DNA from: a virus
Length of the DNA: 37,425 bases
IMG/VR virus record: IMGVR_UViG_3300031951_000536
Coordinates: 1-37,425 of that record
Direction: 5' to 3' (one strand)
Program-made: the position numbers and the translations under genes
The notes under the pieces: generated by a model
Told to the model about the DNA's origin: nothing
Databases searched by the model: none
The model's input: the letters and a program-made list of their open reading frames with translations, nothing else
Part shown: piece after piece, positions 15,574-22,996 of the stretch
How positions within the stretch are numbered: the stretch's first letter is position 1
How the letters are laid out: the number at the start of each line of letters is the position of its first letter

Positions 15574-17607
15574 CTACTTGTTTATTTTAATTTCACAGTA
15601 GTCAGTTGTGCAGTATGACTCTCCCTGAGCCTCAAGATTATCTACACCGTCATAAATAGCACTAAAGTCAATATGTTTTAATTTGCCAATATACGACTCA
15701 TACTGCTCTTCAGTAATCTGAGTATATGGCTGCTGTGGATAAACAGTGTTTCCCATTGGAAGGAATGAAACTGCCTTTAATTGTCCCTCGTACATGTGCA
15801 GTGCTGGAACAACATTCTTTGATTCTGTTTCCTTATCAAATGAAAGTGTTACAGAAACACCATTATCAGACCAATACTTTTGAGCAGTTGCAGCAAGAGC
15901 AATCTTCTCAAACAGCGTAACATCCTTTTCAGATCTTGGATGGCCTGACTTGATTGGAAAATATACAACTGATGTATTTGCTGATACTACGTCATCTTCA
16001 ATTGTGTACCCTGCTGCTTTGAACAAGTGCATCATTGGATCTGTGTTTCCAAATCGAACTGCACGAAGAAAGAAGTTTCCTCCAGGACCCCAGTGAACTC
16101 CAGGAGTTGCACCAGAAAGAATTGAAACTGATCCTGATGGCTTAACCGTTGTCACACGAATTGATTCACGAACACATAGCCATTCTGAATAGGAGTGATC
16201 ATATTTACGAATTGTTGTGTATCCTTCATCCATCCAATCACGAACTGTTGGCAGGCCATGCTGGTCTGCAAATGATGCAATGCCAGTGAGTGATGTACCG
16301 ATACGACGATTACGTTGCATGATACCGTTTGTTTGTGGCCAATGAGTTGGAACAAGTGTTACAGTCTTTCCATAAAGATATGCAAACTTAAGGGTACGCA
16401 GGAAGTCCTCCTTGGATTCGTGACGATTCAAGTGCACTTCTACAAGTGTACATAGTTCGTATGACTCCAATGGCTGCTCAGCACATGGATTAAATCCCAT
16501 TACACGATAATCCTTTCCGTCTGGCGCATCCTTTAGCCGTCCATAATTACGAGCAACATCAAGCCAAATAAACCCTGGTTCTCCGTTTTCTGTAATTAAA
16601 TCTACATAGTCTTCGTACTTTGTTCCTACCTCTGCTGAAATAGAATTATTAGACATCCAAGCCCATCCTGGGTTTTCTGGATCAAAAGAGTTTCTTTCTG
16701 GAAATACCTCAGAGTTTTTTAAATTCATAAACGCTTCGTCCCCAGCACTACCTAAAGCAAGTGTTGCAGAGCGTCTTACGTTTCCAGAAACTACACATGT
16801 TCCAATAAGATTTACTAGATCTACAATGGCACGAGAATCTAGGGTTTCTCCAGCCCTGGAGCCTATTACACGGTCAATCTGCTCATGCAGCCTAATAAGA
16901 GGTGCAGGTCCTGATGCAACCCCTCCAAACCCTTTTATAGGGGCTCCTAGAGGCCTAATTAAGTCATAATTAAATTTCTGTATGTTTTGATTAGGTCTGA
17001 GATATGAGTTTATTAAAACTCTCACCGACTCTACCCAACCTTCACGAGTGTCTGGTATTTCATAAACCTGTTCTGGTTCTGTTGGGGAATAAATAATAAA
17101 ATTCTTATCCTGACCAACTGTATCAAATCCAACTCCAATACCAAGCATTAGGGCATCCATTACCCAGGCGAATAAAGCACCTGGATCATTCTTGTCAAGA
17201 TCTTTTGTTGAAACCATAGCGCAGTTTTGTAATGCTGCAGAATTCCTTTTTTCCATTGTCATTGGAGTTCCAAATGCCCACATGCCTCTTCCTGGTGGTG
17301 TCCACTTCAGATTAAACATTCTGTCGAATGCTTCTTGTGCTGACTTCTGAGCCTTATAGTCATTCCATGGAAGACGATTTTCTTTGGCATGATTTTTTTG
17401 AACTGAATACATCCCCTCGATTACACGACGACAAACTTCGTGCCATCTTTCCTTAGTTCCATCTTCCTTCATTCTTGAGTAAGTACGAATAAACGTAATT
17501 TCTCCCAAAGAGTTTTCTGCTGCATCCTTAAACCCGAATGGACTGCTAACACTCTTATACTTTTCTACAAAGTCTTCTGGAAGTCTAAAACTAAAAAAAT
17601 CTGACAT
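15574..17607 (-). CDS. nrdJ: Adenosylcobalamin-dependent ribonucleoside-triphosphate reductase (class II)
   Basis: The 677-residue enzyme reduces ribonucleotides to deoxyribonucleotides for phage DNA synthesis, generating its radical from B12. Visible residues match the monomeric class II type (Lactobacillus leichmannii-like): FNPCAEQPLESYELC at about 372-386 holds the Asn-Cys-Glu active site (N373, C375, E377); C129 in LQNCAMVS and C386 are the reducible pair; the C-terminus has CTTDYC, the thioredoxin-facing pair with the same spacing as in the family. The ATG at 17607 is chosen because AAAGGACG lies about 11 nt upstream; the frame extends to 17628. A TGCTATAAT box and an inverted repeat lie before it. 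It sits among virion genes rather than in a replication module. Confidence 0.93.
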   Translation of the reverse strand: MSDFFSFRLPEDFVEKYKSVSSPFGFKDAAENSLGEITFIRTYSRMKEDGTKERWHEVCRRVIEGMYSVQKNHAKENRLPWNDYKAQKSAQEAFDRMFNLKWTPPGRGMWAFGTPMTMEKRNSAALQNCAMVSTKDLDKNDPGALFAWVMDALMLGIGVGFDTVGQDKNFIIYSPTEPEQVYEIPDTREGWVESVRVLINSYLRPNQNIQKFNYDLIRPLGAPIKGFGGVASGPAPLIRLHEQIDRVIGSRAGETLDSRAIVDLVNLIGTCVVSGNVRRSATLALGSAGDEAFMNLKNSEVFPERNSFDPENPGWAWMSNNSISAEVGTKYEDYVDLITENGEPGFIWLDVARNYGRLKDAPDGKDYRVMGFNPCAEQPLESYELCTLVEVHLNRHESKEDFLRTLKFAYLYGKTVTLVPTHWPQTNGIMQRNRRIGTSLTGIASFADQHGLPTVRDWMDEGYTTIRKYDHSYSEWLCVRESIRVTTVKPSGSVSILSGATPGVHWGPGGNFFLRAVRFGNTDPMMHLFKAAGYTIEDDVVSANTSVVYFPIKSGHPRSEKDVTLFEKIALAATAQKYWSDNGVSVTLSFDKETESKNVVPALHMYEGQLKAVSFLPMGNTVYPQQPYTQITEEQYESYIGKLKHIDFSAIYDGVDNLEAQGESYCTTDYCEIKINK

Positions 17608-17645
17608 AATATTTAATCGTCCTTTCAAAAACGGAATAAGTGTTA

Positions 17646-17654
17646 ATTATAGCA
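17646..17654 (-). promoter_or_regulatory. Extended -10 (TGCTATAAT) for nrdJ
   Basis: The box lies about 38 nt upstream of the nrdJ ATG at 17607; the leader contains AAAGGACG. An 8-bp inverted repeat sits immediately upstream. Confidence 0.55.
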
Positions 17655-17678
17655 GAGTTTTGCAAAAAGTAAAACTCT
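17654..17678 (-). promoter_or_regulatory. Inverted repeat in the nrdJ promoter (possible operator)
   Basis: AGAGTTTT and AAAACTCT form an 8-bp dyad with a 9-nt spacer that covers the region just upstream of the -10. It is placed like an operator. It is not followed by a T-run on the minus strand, so a terminator is less likely. Confidence 0.4.
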
Positions 17679-17695
17679 CACTGTATTGTTTATAC

Positions 17696-18502
17696 TTAGT
17701 CTTGCTTTTTATCTTTCTTTGCCCATTCTAATTTTTGAATTGCCTGCTGTCTACGAACTTCTTTTTCTTGCTCATCCCATTTGTCTAAAGTTTCCTGATC
17801 ATATTCAATTTCTGCATAATCCCAAAAAGATACCATCGTATATCTTGTTCCTTTTAGAATTTCAGTAACACCGTGAATATTTTCTACGCCTCCAGGAAAT
17901 ATGTAATAAGAGTAGGCATTAGGCTTAAAAGATAAATATGGATCACTCCAGACTGGAACTTTTTTACCATCCATATCAACACTACCAGAATCCTCTCCAG
18001 TATCATTTACAAAATATAACTCTCCACCTTCATAGTTATCATTTAAATACAGAATTCCAACATACTTATTTATTTCAAAAGCATTTGGATTTCCTTCAAA
18101 ATCTGAATTATCAGAATGTGGCGAAGCAAATCCTCCCTCATCCCATTTTTGTGCGTGAGATGTATTTGGTCTAACCTTTCTTTCAAAAACTAACTCTACT
18201 GCTTCTTGATATTTATTTTTTAAATCATCAAAAAATTTTCCATATAGGCCATGCTTTTCAAGTTCTGGATCATCTGGGGCTAAACCCATTCCAAGAGAAC
18301 CGTAAAATGCAATATCTCCCCACATGTCAGCCTTTGACTCCCAATATGAAATCATTGATTCTGCAGTTTTACTATTTATAAAATTTGGGATCTCTACAAT
18401 TTTATTGTGTGTTATTCCTAAAACACCTTTTGTTTTATTTAAATCTATTTCATCATTTTTATGATATATAAAGTTTTCTTTTTGTATTTTTTCAATTATC
18501 AT
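17696..18502 (-). CDS. Prolyl-4-hydroxylase-like 2OG/Fe(II) oxygenase (copy 5 of the left cluster)
   Basis: The 268-residue protein has the P4H-type double-stranded beta-helix with a complete site: iron ligands H129 and D131 (ASPHSDNSD), LYLNDNYEGGELYF, iron ligand H210 (NIHGVTEILKGTR) and the 2-oxoglutarate-binding R220 ten residues later. The N-terminal 120 residues are helical and start the substrate platform, as in collagen-type P4H. It should hydroxylate a proline (or related) side chain using O2, Fe(II) and 2OG in the cytoplasm. A long charged C-terminal helix (KWDEQEKEVRRQQAIQKLEW) is unusual. It overlaps the next upstream gene by 11 nt and is the last gene before the nrdJ promoter. 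Confidence 0.82.
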   Translation of the reverse strand: MIIEKIQKENFIYHKNDEIDLNKTKGVLGITHNKIVEIPNFINSKTAESMISYWESKADMWGDIAFYGSLGMGLAPDDPELEKHGLYGKFFDDLKNKYQEAVELVFERKVRPNTSHAQKWDEGGFASPHSDNSDFEGNPNAFEINKYVGILYLNDNYEGGELYFVNDTGEDSGSVDMDGKKVPVWSDPYLSFKPNAYSYYIFPGGVENIHGVTEILKGTRYTMVSFWDYAEIEYDQETLDKWDEQEKEVRRQQAIQKLEWAKKDKKQD

Positions 18503-19316
18503 TTTTCATTCCTTCTAATTGAATACGCATAAATTCTGACTGCTCTCTGTCAACCTTTTCTTTTTGCATTTTATACCACTCATCTTTACCGTACTTTTCT
18601 TCTCCATCAAACCACTCTTTAGATCCTGCATAAGGCTTTTGATAAAAACATCTAATTAAATATTTGTCTTCTTTATTTATTGCTTTTACGCCATGCAAAT
18701 ATTTGCCTTCATCAGACAACAGTTCTGGATGCCCTGAAGGAAAAACAAGGACATCTCCCGCTTTTGGCTTATAATTAAGAAAAGTTTTATTCGGCAATCT
18801 AAAAACTATGTCTCCACCATCGTAGTCGTCATTTAAATACATAGTGCAAGTTAAAATAAATTTATTTCCAGGCCAATGACCTTCTAGCGTAACGTAGTCT
18901 GTATGATATGTCATTTCAAGGCCAATATTTTTAAGTTCTTCTGGAGCAACATTTTTATGGTTATATTTTGATATTGATGGACCCATTATAACCCAGTCAT
19001 TACCTTTTTCTAATCCACGATTTTTTAAATAGGTTAATGTTGCAACATTAAAGGCATCATTAATCTCATTCAATAAAGACTGCTCTTCTAAATATGTTGG
19101 CTCGTTAGAAAAGTCTTTTGTCATATCTAAATAATTTCCTATTTGCCATACATAACTTCCAAATCTACTCCAGTCTCTCCAGTCTTTAAATAAAAAAGTA
19201 GAGGACTGATCTTTTTCAGATTGTTTAAATATTTCTACCATTCTTTTAGCATTTGGAATTAATCCAGTAAAAACAGAAATATTCGTATCTATATTTTTTA
19301 TTTCAAAACTTTTCAT
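18492..19316 (-). CDS. Prolyl-4-hydroxylase-like 2OG/Fe(II) oxygenase (copy 4)
   Basis: This 274-residue enzyme shows H138-x-D140 (MTYHTDYVTLEG), TMYLNDDYDGGDIVFRLPNK, the conserved KPKAGDVLVFPSGHPELLS, H208 (YLHGVKAINKEDKY) and K218 ten residues later as the likely 2OG ligand. All metal and cosubstrate positions are intact. The N-terminal 130 residues differ from the neighbouring copies and include two Trp-rich segments (KDWRDWSRFGSYVW), suggesting a different substrate. GAGG lies upstream of the ATG, which sits 1 nt after the preceding stop. The C-terminal tail is charged and helical. Substrate unknown. Confidence 0.8.
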   Translation of the reverse strand: MKSFEIKNIDTNISVFTGLIPNAKRMVEIFKQSEKDQSSTFLFKDWRDWSRFGSYVWQIGNYLDMTKDFSNEPTYLEEQSLLNEINDAFNVATLTYLKNRGLEKGNDWVIMGPSISKYNHKNVAPEELKNIGLEMTYHTDYVTLEGHWPGNKFILTCTMYLNDDYDGGDIVFRLPNKTFLNYKPKAGDVLVFPSGHPELLSDEGKYLHGVKAINKEDKYLIRCFYQKPYAGSKEWFDGEEKYGKDEWYKMQKEKVDREQSEFMRIQLEGMKNDN

Positions 19317-19317
19317 A

Positions 19318-19992
19318 TTATTTTACCTCTTTGTGAGACATGATTGTGAAAAAAAATGGCACAACATATCTAATGCCTTTTGTTATTTCAGTTACTCCAT
19401 GTATATAATTTTTATCTCCTGGGAAAAAATATGCTGCTCCAGCCTTTGGTTTAAATTGTATTTTTTGATTTGGAAAATATAGTTCTCCACCTTCGTAGTC
19501 ATCGTTTAAATAAAATAGCCCAGCAATATCGTACCATGGAAAATCATTAGGTTTCCCAGCATTTTCTCCTTCATGAAGTTCTTTGTCTGCATGTGGCATC
19601 TGCAACTGACCTGGTAACCATCTAACAATTGCAGGTGGTGTTGGATGAGCATCTACATTAAAAAAATTATCTACTTCTATTTTTAATCTTTGTTGCATAT
19701 TTGAAATAATTGGAACAATATCTGAATTATTCTTATTTAAACTTGGTGGAGTTGCAACTCTATTTTCCCAATACTTATGATCATAAATAACAGTACCCTC
19801 TTCATTATAATGAGTTTCTGTTATATCCCAAATTGTTATTTTTTTACCAGCATCTGATAAAAAATTTAACTCTTCGGCTGTCATAAAGTTTTCTCTTGCC
19901 TGAATATTTCCTGCAGATGTGCCAAAAAATCCAGATGGGGTTATAGATTTTGGATTATTTGTACCGCTATTCAGATATTCTACACTATTCAT
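19318..19992 (-). CDS. Prolyl-4-hydroxylase-like 2OG/Fe(II) oxygenase (copy 3)
   Basis: The 224-residue form starts at the ATG at 19992 (MNSVEYLNSGTNNP), because TGGTATAAT ends exactly 6 nt before it, although the frame is open to 20085. The site is complete: H134-x-D136 (QMPHADKELHEG), GLFYLNDDYEGGELYFPNQK, KPKAGAAYFFPGDKNYIHG with H198, and R208 ten residues on. These are the iron and 2-oxoglutarate ligands of P4H-type enzymes. The protein is a compact single-domain oxygenase. It is separately promoted although it lies inside the cluster, and the promoter overlaps the region after the upstream stop. Confidence 0.82.
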   Translation of the reverse strand: MNSVEYLNSGTNNPKSITPSGFFGTSAGNIQARENFMTAEELNFLSDAGKKITIWDITETHYNEEGTVIYDHKYWENRVATPPSLNKNNSDIVPIISNMQQRLKIEVDNFFNVDAHPTPPAIVRWLPGQLQMPHADKELHEGENAGKPNDFPWYDIAGLFYLNDDYEGGELYFPNQKIQFKPKAGAAYFFPGDKNYIHGVTEITKGIRYVVPFFFTIMSHKEVK

Positions 19993-19998
19993 TTTTAT

Positions 19999-20007
19999 AT
20001 TATACCA
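19999..20007 (-). promoter_or_regulatory. Extended -10 (TGGTATAAT), leaderless start of oxygenase copy 3
   Basis: The box ends 6 nt before the ATG at 19992 and fixes the start of that gene. It lies in the 19-base gap after the upstream cupin-like gene. Confidence 0.6.
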
Positions 20008-20011
20008 TTCA

Positions 20012-20746
20012 CTATTCGTATTTTCTTTGTTCCCAAACTTCATTTTTATATATTCCACCGTCTGGTTTGCGGTATTTTGCAGCATTTGCTGCTTTTTGTC
20101 TCATTAGTTCTAAAGCATTTTCTTGTTCAATTATTTCTGAAGTCCAGTTTTCTCTTTTAAATGGTATCACTTGAGAATAAATAGTGCCAGCGGGGATAAC
20201 TCCCTCAAACCCTTCCGAAATAAAAAATGGTAAAGATCCTGGAAGATGAACTTTATCATTATCAATTATTCCACTTGTTACTAAAAATGGAAGTTCAAAT
20301 CTATTAAATGGGTGACAATAAAGTGCGCTATATCCTTCTGGAAGTTTGATTTGCCAATCACAGGTCAATGCAAAATGTTCTTTATAATATCCCCTCGGAT
20401 GCTCAAACTGTGGCATTTCTTGTCTTACTTGAATAAAATCTTTATACTTATCGTCTAAAACTTTGTGCTTAATTCCAGATTCTGTCATATAAAACTCAAT
20501 ATCGCATGGAGTATTTAAAGAATACCCAGTTCCCATAATATCAAAAATTGCTGGACAGGCCTTCCATGTTGGTATTTTTCCATTATCTGGTCCTATTACA
20601 AAAGAATCATCAATAGGAGATTTAAAGAATCTATCTGCTTTTCTAAACCAATCTGGTATTGTTTTAAGTATTGGCTTTGGAGTAGACACACTTTCTTTTG
20701 ATAGCCAAACTCTATTTGCTAAAAATGTTATTTTTTCTGTATTCAT
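20012..20746 (-). CDS. Cupin-like protein of unknown function (possibly DUF6065), downstream paralogue
   Basis: The 244-residue product has WKACPAIFDIMGTGYSLNTP, DIEFYMTESG, LPEGYSALYCHPFNRFELPF and FEGVIPAGTIYSQVIPFKRE. The order (short Cys/Pro strand, DI-F strand, P-x-G-Y loop, then an isolated IPAGT turn) parallels the upstream gene, so the two are distant paralogues. They resemble the cupin-like DUF6065 family found in phages and some bacteria; I cannot confirm this by search. No HxD site is visible, so a catalytic oxygenase role is not supported; a ligand-binding or accessory role is possible. Its ATG overlaps the upstream stop (TAATG). Confidence 0.5.
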   Translation of the reverse strand: MNTEKITFLANRVWLSKESVSTPKPILKTIPDWFRKADRFFKSPIDDSFVIGPDNGKIPTWKACPAIFDIMGTGYSLNTPCDIEFYMTESGIKHKVLDDKYKDFIQVRQEMPQFEHPRGYYKEHFALTCDWQIKLPEGYSALYCHPFNRFELPFLVTSGIIDNDKVHLPGSLPFFISEGFEGVIPAGTIYSQVIPFKRENWTSEIIEQENALELMRQKAANAAKYRKPDGGIYKNEVWEQRKYE

Positions 20747-21486
20747 TATTTATTAAAGTCCATTCCTTTAATTATAGCATTTGGATTTCTATAGTCAGAA
20801 AACTTTAACTTTAAACTTTTAGTCTCATGACTTCCCTGTTTATTTCCTAAATGATCAACAGCATCTCTATAAAAATTGGTCCACTCTCCACCTTTTGTTA
20901 TTTCTCCAGATCGTTTCCCATACTCTGAAATTTTTTGATAATATTCTTGACTAAAGTTTTCATCGTGCAAATTAACTTCTGTATTTTGAATATCTGTTAA
21001 ACTTATTGGAACAATAGAGACAATTGGTGTATTTGCTGGAATTGTTATTACCTCATTTGCCTTTGTTATTTTCCAAGCATATGGTAATGCTGTATCTAAA
21101 ACAGATGTACTAATTATTGTTGTAAAACCTTGTACACCGTCTATAAACTGATTTGGAACTGGCATTAACAAAAGACTAACATTTTCATCAGTTCTAAAAT
21201 TTAAAGTGCTATTAAAACTTATAGTTGCATTTGCTCTATTTGTAAAAACATACTCTTCTCCATTTAAAACCTTTACATGTGAGTCTGATGAATCTGATAT
21301 TCCGTCCCAAATAAAAGAAATATCTTCTGGATAAGAGAATGTCCACCCTAAAGTATTTGCCAATGACACTGGGAAACATCTATATGCATGTTTATCAAAT
21401 GTATTGTCCATCCAATCTCTTTTTATAGGAACTGTAGAAAAATTTACCTTAGAGTTTTTTGGCTGATATACATTAATGCTAGACAC
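20746..21486 (-). CDS. Cupin-like protein of unknown function (possibly DUF6065), upstream paralogue
   Basis: This 246-residue protein starts with GTG, overlapping the upstream stop (TAGTG), and carries YRCFPVSLANTLGWTFSYPE, DISFIWDGISD, FRTDENVSLLLMPVPNQFID, and an ITIPANTPIVSIVPISLTDI turn. The block order matches the next gene downstream, so gene duplication is likely. DUF6065-like is a best guess from overall pattern. No clear metal site is seen. Because it is embedded in a coupled operon of P4H-like oxygenases, a role linked to their substrate or cofactor is plausible but not shown. Confidence 0.5.
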   Translation of the reverse strand: MSSINVYQPKNSKVNFSTVPIKRDWMDNTFDKHAYRCFPVSLANTLGWTFSYPEDISFIWDGISDSSDSHVKVLNGEEYVFTNRANATISFNSTLNFRTDENVSLLLMPVPNQFIDGVQGFTTIISTSVLDTALPYAWKITKANEVITIPANTPIVSIVPISLTDIQNTEVNLHDENFSQEYYQKISEYGKRSGEITKGGEWTNFYRDAVDHLGNKQGSHETKSLKLKFSDYRNPNAIIKGMDFNK

Positions 21487-22187
21487 TAGTCGCCAGTTTC
21501 TCTATAAATTTCTGGAGTGTGAAATTTTGCACTATAGTCTAACATTGTAACTATAGAATATTTAGTTCCAGATTTTACTGGCATTGCTCTGTGGCTATAC
21601 ATATAGTTTGAAGGGAATATGTATAAGTCTCCAGCCTTTGGCTTTACCAAAAGATCTTGTAATTGAAAATGTAATCCGCCCTCTTCGTAGTCATCATTAA
21701 CATATGCTACTAAGGATACTGTACAGTTATACGAAAATCCGTGGTCATGATGATATTGAAAATGTTGTCCTTTATTATATTTAATAAAATTCATTGCTTC
21801 CCAATATCTTAAATCTCCAATATTAAAAAATCTTCTGTAGTGATCAACTGCTGGTTTTTTTCTATCATAACAATCTTGCCATAAAGATTGAAGATTTAAT
21901 GATTCTTGACTTAAATCATCTTGTATGTCTGTTTTTTTAAATTTAAAATCTACACAATCTCTATAGTCTGGCATAGTTTGCATATAACCAACATATGCTG
22001 GTTGCCAAGAATATCTTTCATTTTCTGTTGCAAGATTACTTTCAAGTCTATTAATTATGTCTAAACTTTTTGGAAGAACATCTCTATATACAAAAATTCC
22101 ATTTCCAAGATTTTCAAAAGATGACCAGGTTTGTTCAGGAATTTTGCCTGTAACATTGCTGTTTATGCTAGTGCCTATTTGATCCAT
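21486..22187 (-). CDS. Prolyl-4-hydroxylase-like 2OG/Fe(II) oxygenase (copy 2)
   Basis: The 233-residue protein has H146-x-D148 (FQYHHDHGFSYN), AYVNDDYEEGGLHFQLQDLL, KPKAGDLYIFPSNYMYSH with H199, and K209 ten residues later, the complete Fe/2OG site of P4H-type enzymes. It is closely similar to the next upstream gene (both have HHDHG/HGDHG, KPKAGD, FPSN-x-x-Y, GTKYS), so these two form a recent-looking pair. A TGATATAAT box and GAAGGG precede the ATG. It begins a coupled operon with the two cupin-like genes. Confidence 0.83.
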   Translation of the reverse strand: MDQIGTSINSNVTGKIPEQTWSSFENLGNGIFVYRDVLPKSLDIINRLESNLATENERYSWQPAYVGYMQTMPDYRDCVDFKFKKTDIQDDLSQESLNLQSLWQDCYDRKKPAVDHYRRFFNIGDLRYWEAMNFIKYNKGQHFQYHHDHGFSYNCTVSLVAYVNDDYEEGGLHFQLQDLLVKPKAGDLYIFPSNYMYSHRAMPVKSGTKYSIVTMLDYSAKFHTPEIYRETGD

Positions 22188-22211
22188 TTTATTACCCTTC
22201 TATATGTATAA

Positions 22212-22220
22212 ATTATATCA
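22212..22220 (-). promoter_or_regulatory. Extended -10 (TGATATAAT) for oxygenase copy 2
   Basis: Its first three bases are the TGA stop codon of oxygenase copy 1. A leader of about 18 nt with GAAGGG precedes the ATG at 22187. Confidence 0.6.
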
Positions 22221-22922
22221 TAACTGCGACTTATGATGTAAATCGTTATAATCTGTCATTATTACTACTGAATACTTTGTACCGTCAAAAATTTCATGAG
22301 ATGAGTGCTCATAAACAAAGTTTGATGGAAAAATAATAATGTCGCCAGCCTTTGGTTTTATTTTTAATAACTGTCTAGGAAATTCTATTTCTCCACCTGT
22401 ATAATTATCATTTAAATAAACTACAGCAGATATTGTGCATGAATAGTATGGTCCGTGATCACCGTGAAGTTTAAAATATTTGCCTGGTAAATATTTTACA
22501 AAATTAAATGCTTCTTTATAAAACATCTGTAAATGCCATAAAGACTGATAATCTTCTAGGCATTTATCTAGTGCATCCTCTACCTCTTTATGAATATCAA
22601 ACATATCTTGATCAAATTTTAATATAGTTCCCAAATGTTCTCTTTTATATTTTATATCTACACAATTTCTTACATGATATGTATCCTCTTTATCATTTAC
22701 TTGTGCTCCATTCCAAGACATTTCAAAAGATTCACTCATTGCTCCACGTTCAAGTCTATCGATTATGCTTAGACATTGGTCTTTTGGTATAGCATTTCTA
22801 TAAAGGTTAATTCCATACTCTAAGTTAATAACTTCAATATTATTTTTAATTAAACGATTTGACAATCTGTTTTTTGTATTTTCTAATCTTGGAATATCAT
22901 ACCATTCTATTTTTTTTTCCAT
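22218..22922 (-). CDS. Prolyl-4-hydroxylase-like 2OG/Fe(II) oxygenase (copy 1 of the left cluster)
   Basis: This 234-residue enzyme opens the left oxygenase cluster. It has H153-x-D155 (FKLHGDHGPYYS), VVYLNDNYTGGEIEFPRQLL, KIKPKAGDIIIFPSNFVYEH with H206, and K216 ten residues on. Active-site positions are intact. TGGTATAAT ends 7 nt before the ATG and is one arm of a perfect inverted repeat, suggesting controlled leaderless expression. It is the nearest oxygenase to the Phe/Pro/Cys-rich fibre encoded immediately upstream. Substrate is not known from sequence. Confidence 0.83.
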   Translation of the reverse strand: MEKKIEWYDIPRLENTKNRLSNRLIKNNIEVINLEYGINLYRNAIPKDQCLSIIDRLERGAMSESFEMSWNGAQVNDKEDTYHVRNCVDIKYKREHLGTILKFDQDMFDIHKEVEDALDKCLEDYQSLWHLQMFYKEAFNFVKYLPGKYFKLHGDHGPYYSCTISAVVYLNDNYTGGEIEFPRQLLKIKPKAGDIIIFPSNFVYEHSSHEIFDGTKYSVVIMTDYNDLHHKSQL

Positions 22923-22929
22923 AAAATAA

Positions 22930-22938
22930 ATTATACCA
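22930..22938 (-). promoter_or_regulatory. Extended -10 (TGGTATAAT), leaderless start of oxygenase copy 1
   Basis: The box ends 7 nt before the ATG at 22922 and lies inside the downstream arm of an 11-bp inverted repeat. Confidence 0.6.
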
Positions 22939-22965
22939 TACCGAATTTATTTCAGTATGGTATAA
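22931..22965 (-). promoter_or_regulatory. 11-bp inverted repeat over the oxygenase promoter
   Basis: TTATACCATAC and GTATGGTATAA are perfect inverted copies with a 13-base spacer. The structure could be an operator over the -10 box, an AT-rich terminator of the FN3 gene (ATTTATTTT follows), or both. Confidence 0.5.
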
Positions 22966-22996
22966 CTTTTATATATTTTACTAATTAAGTATTAGT

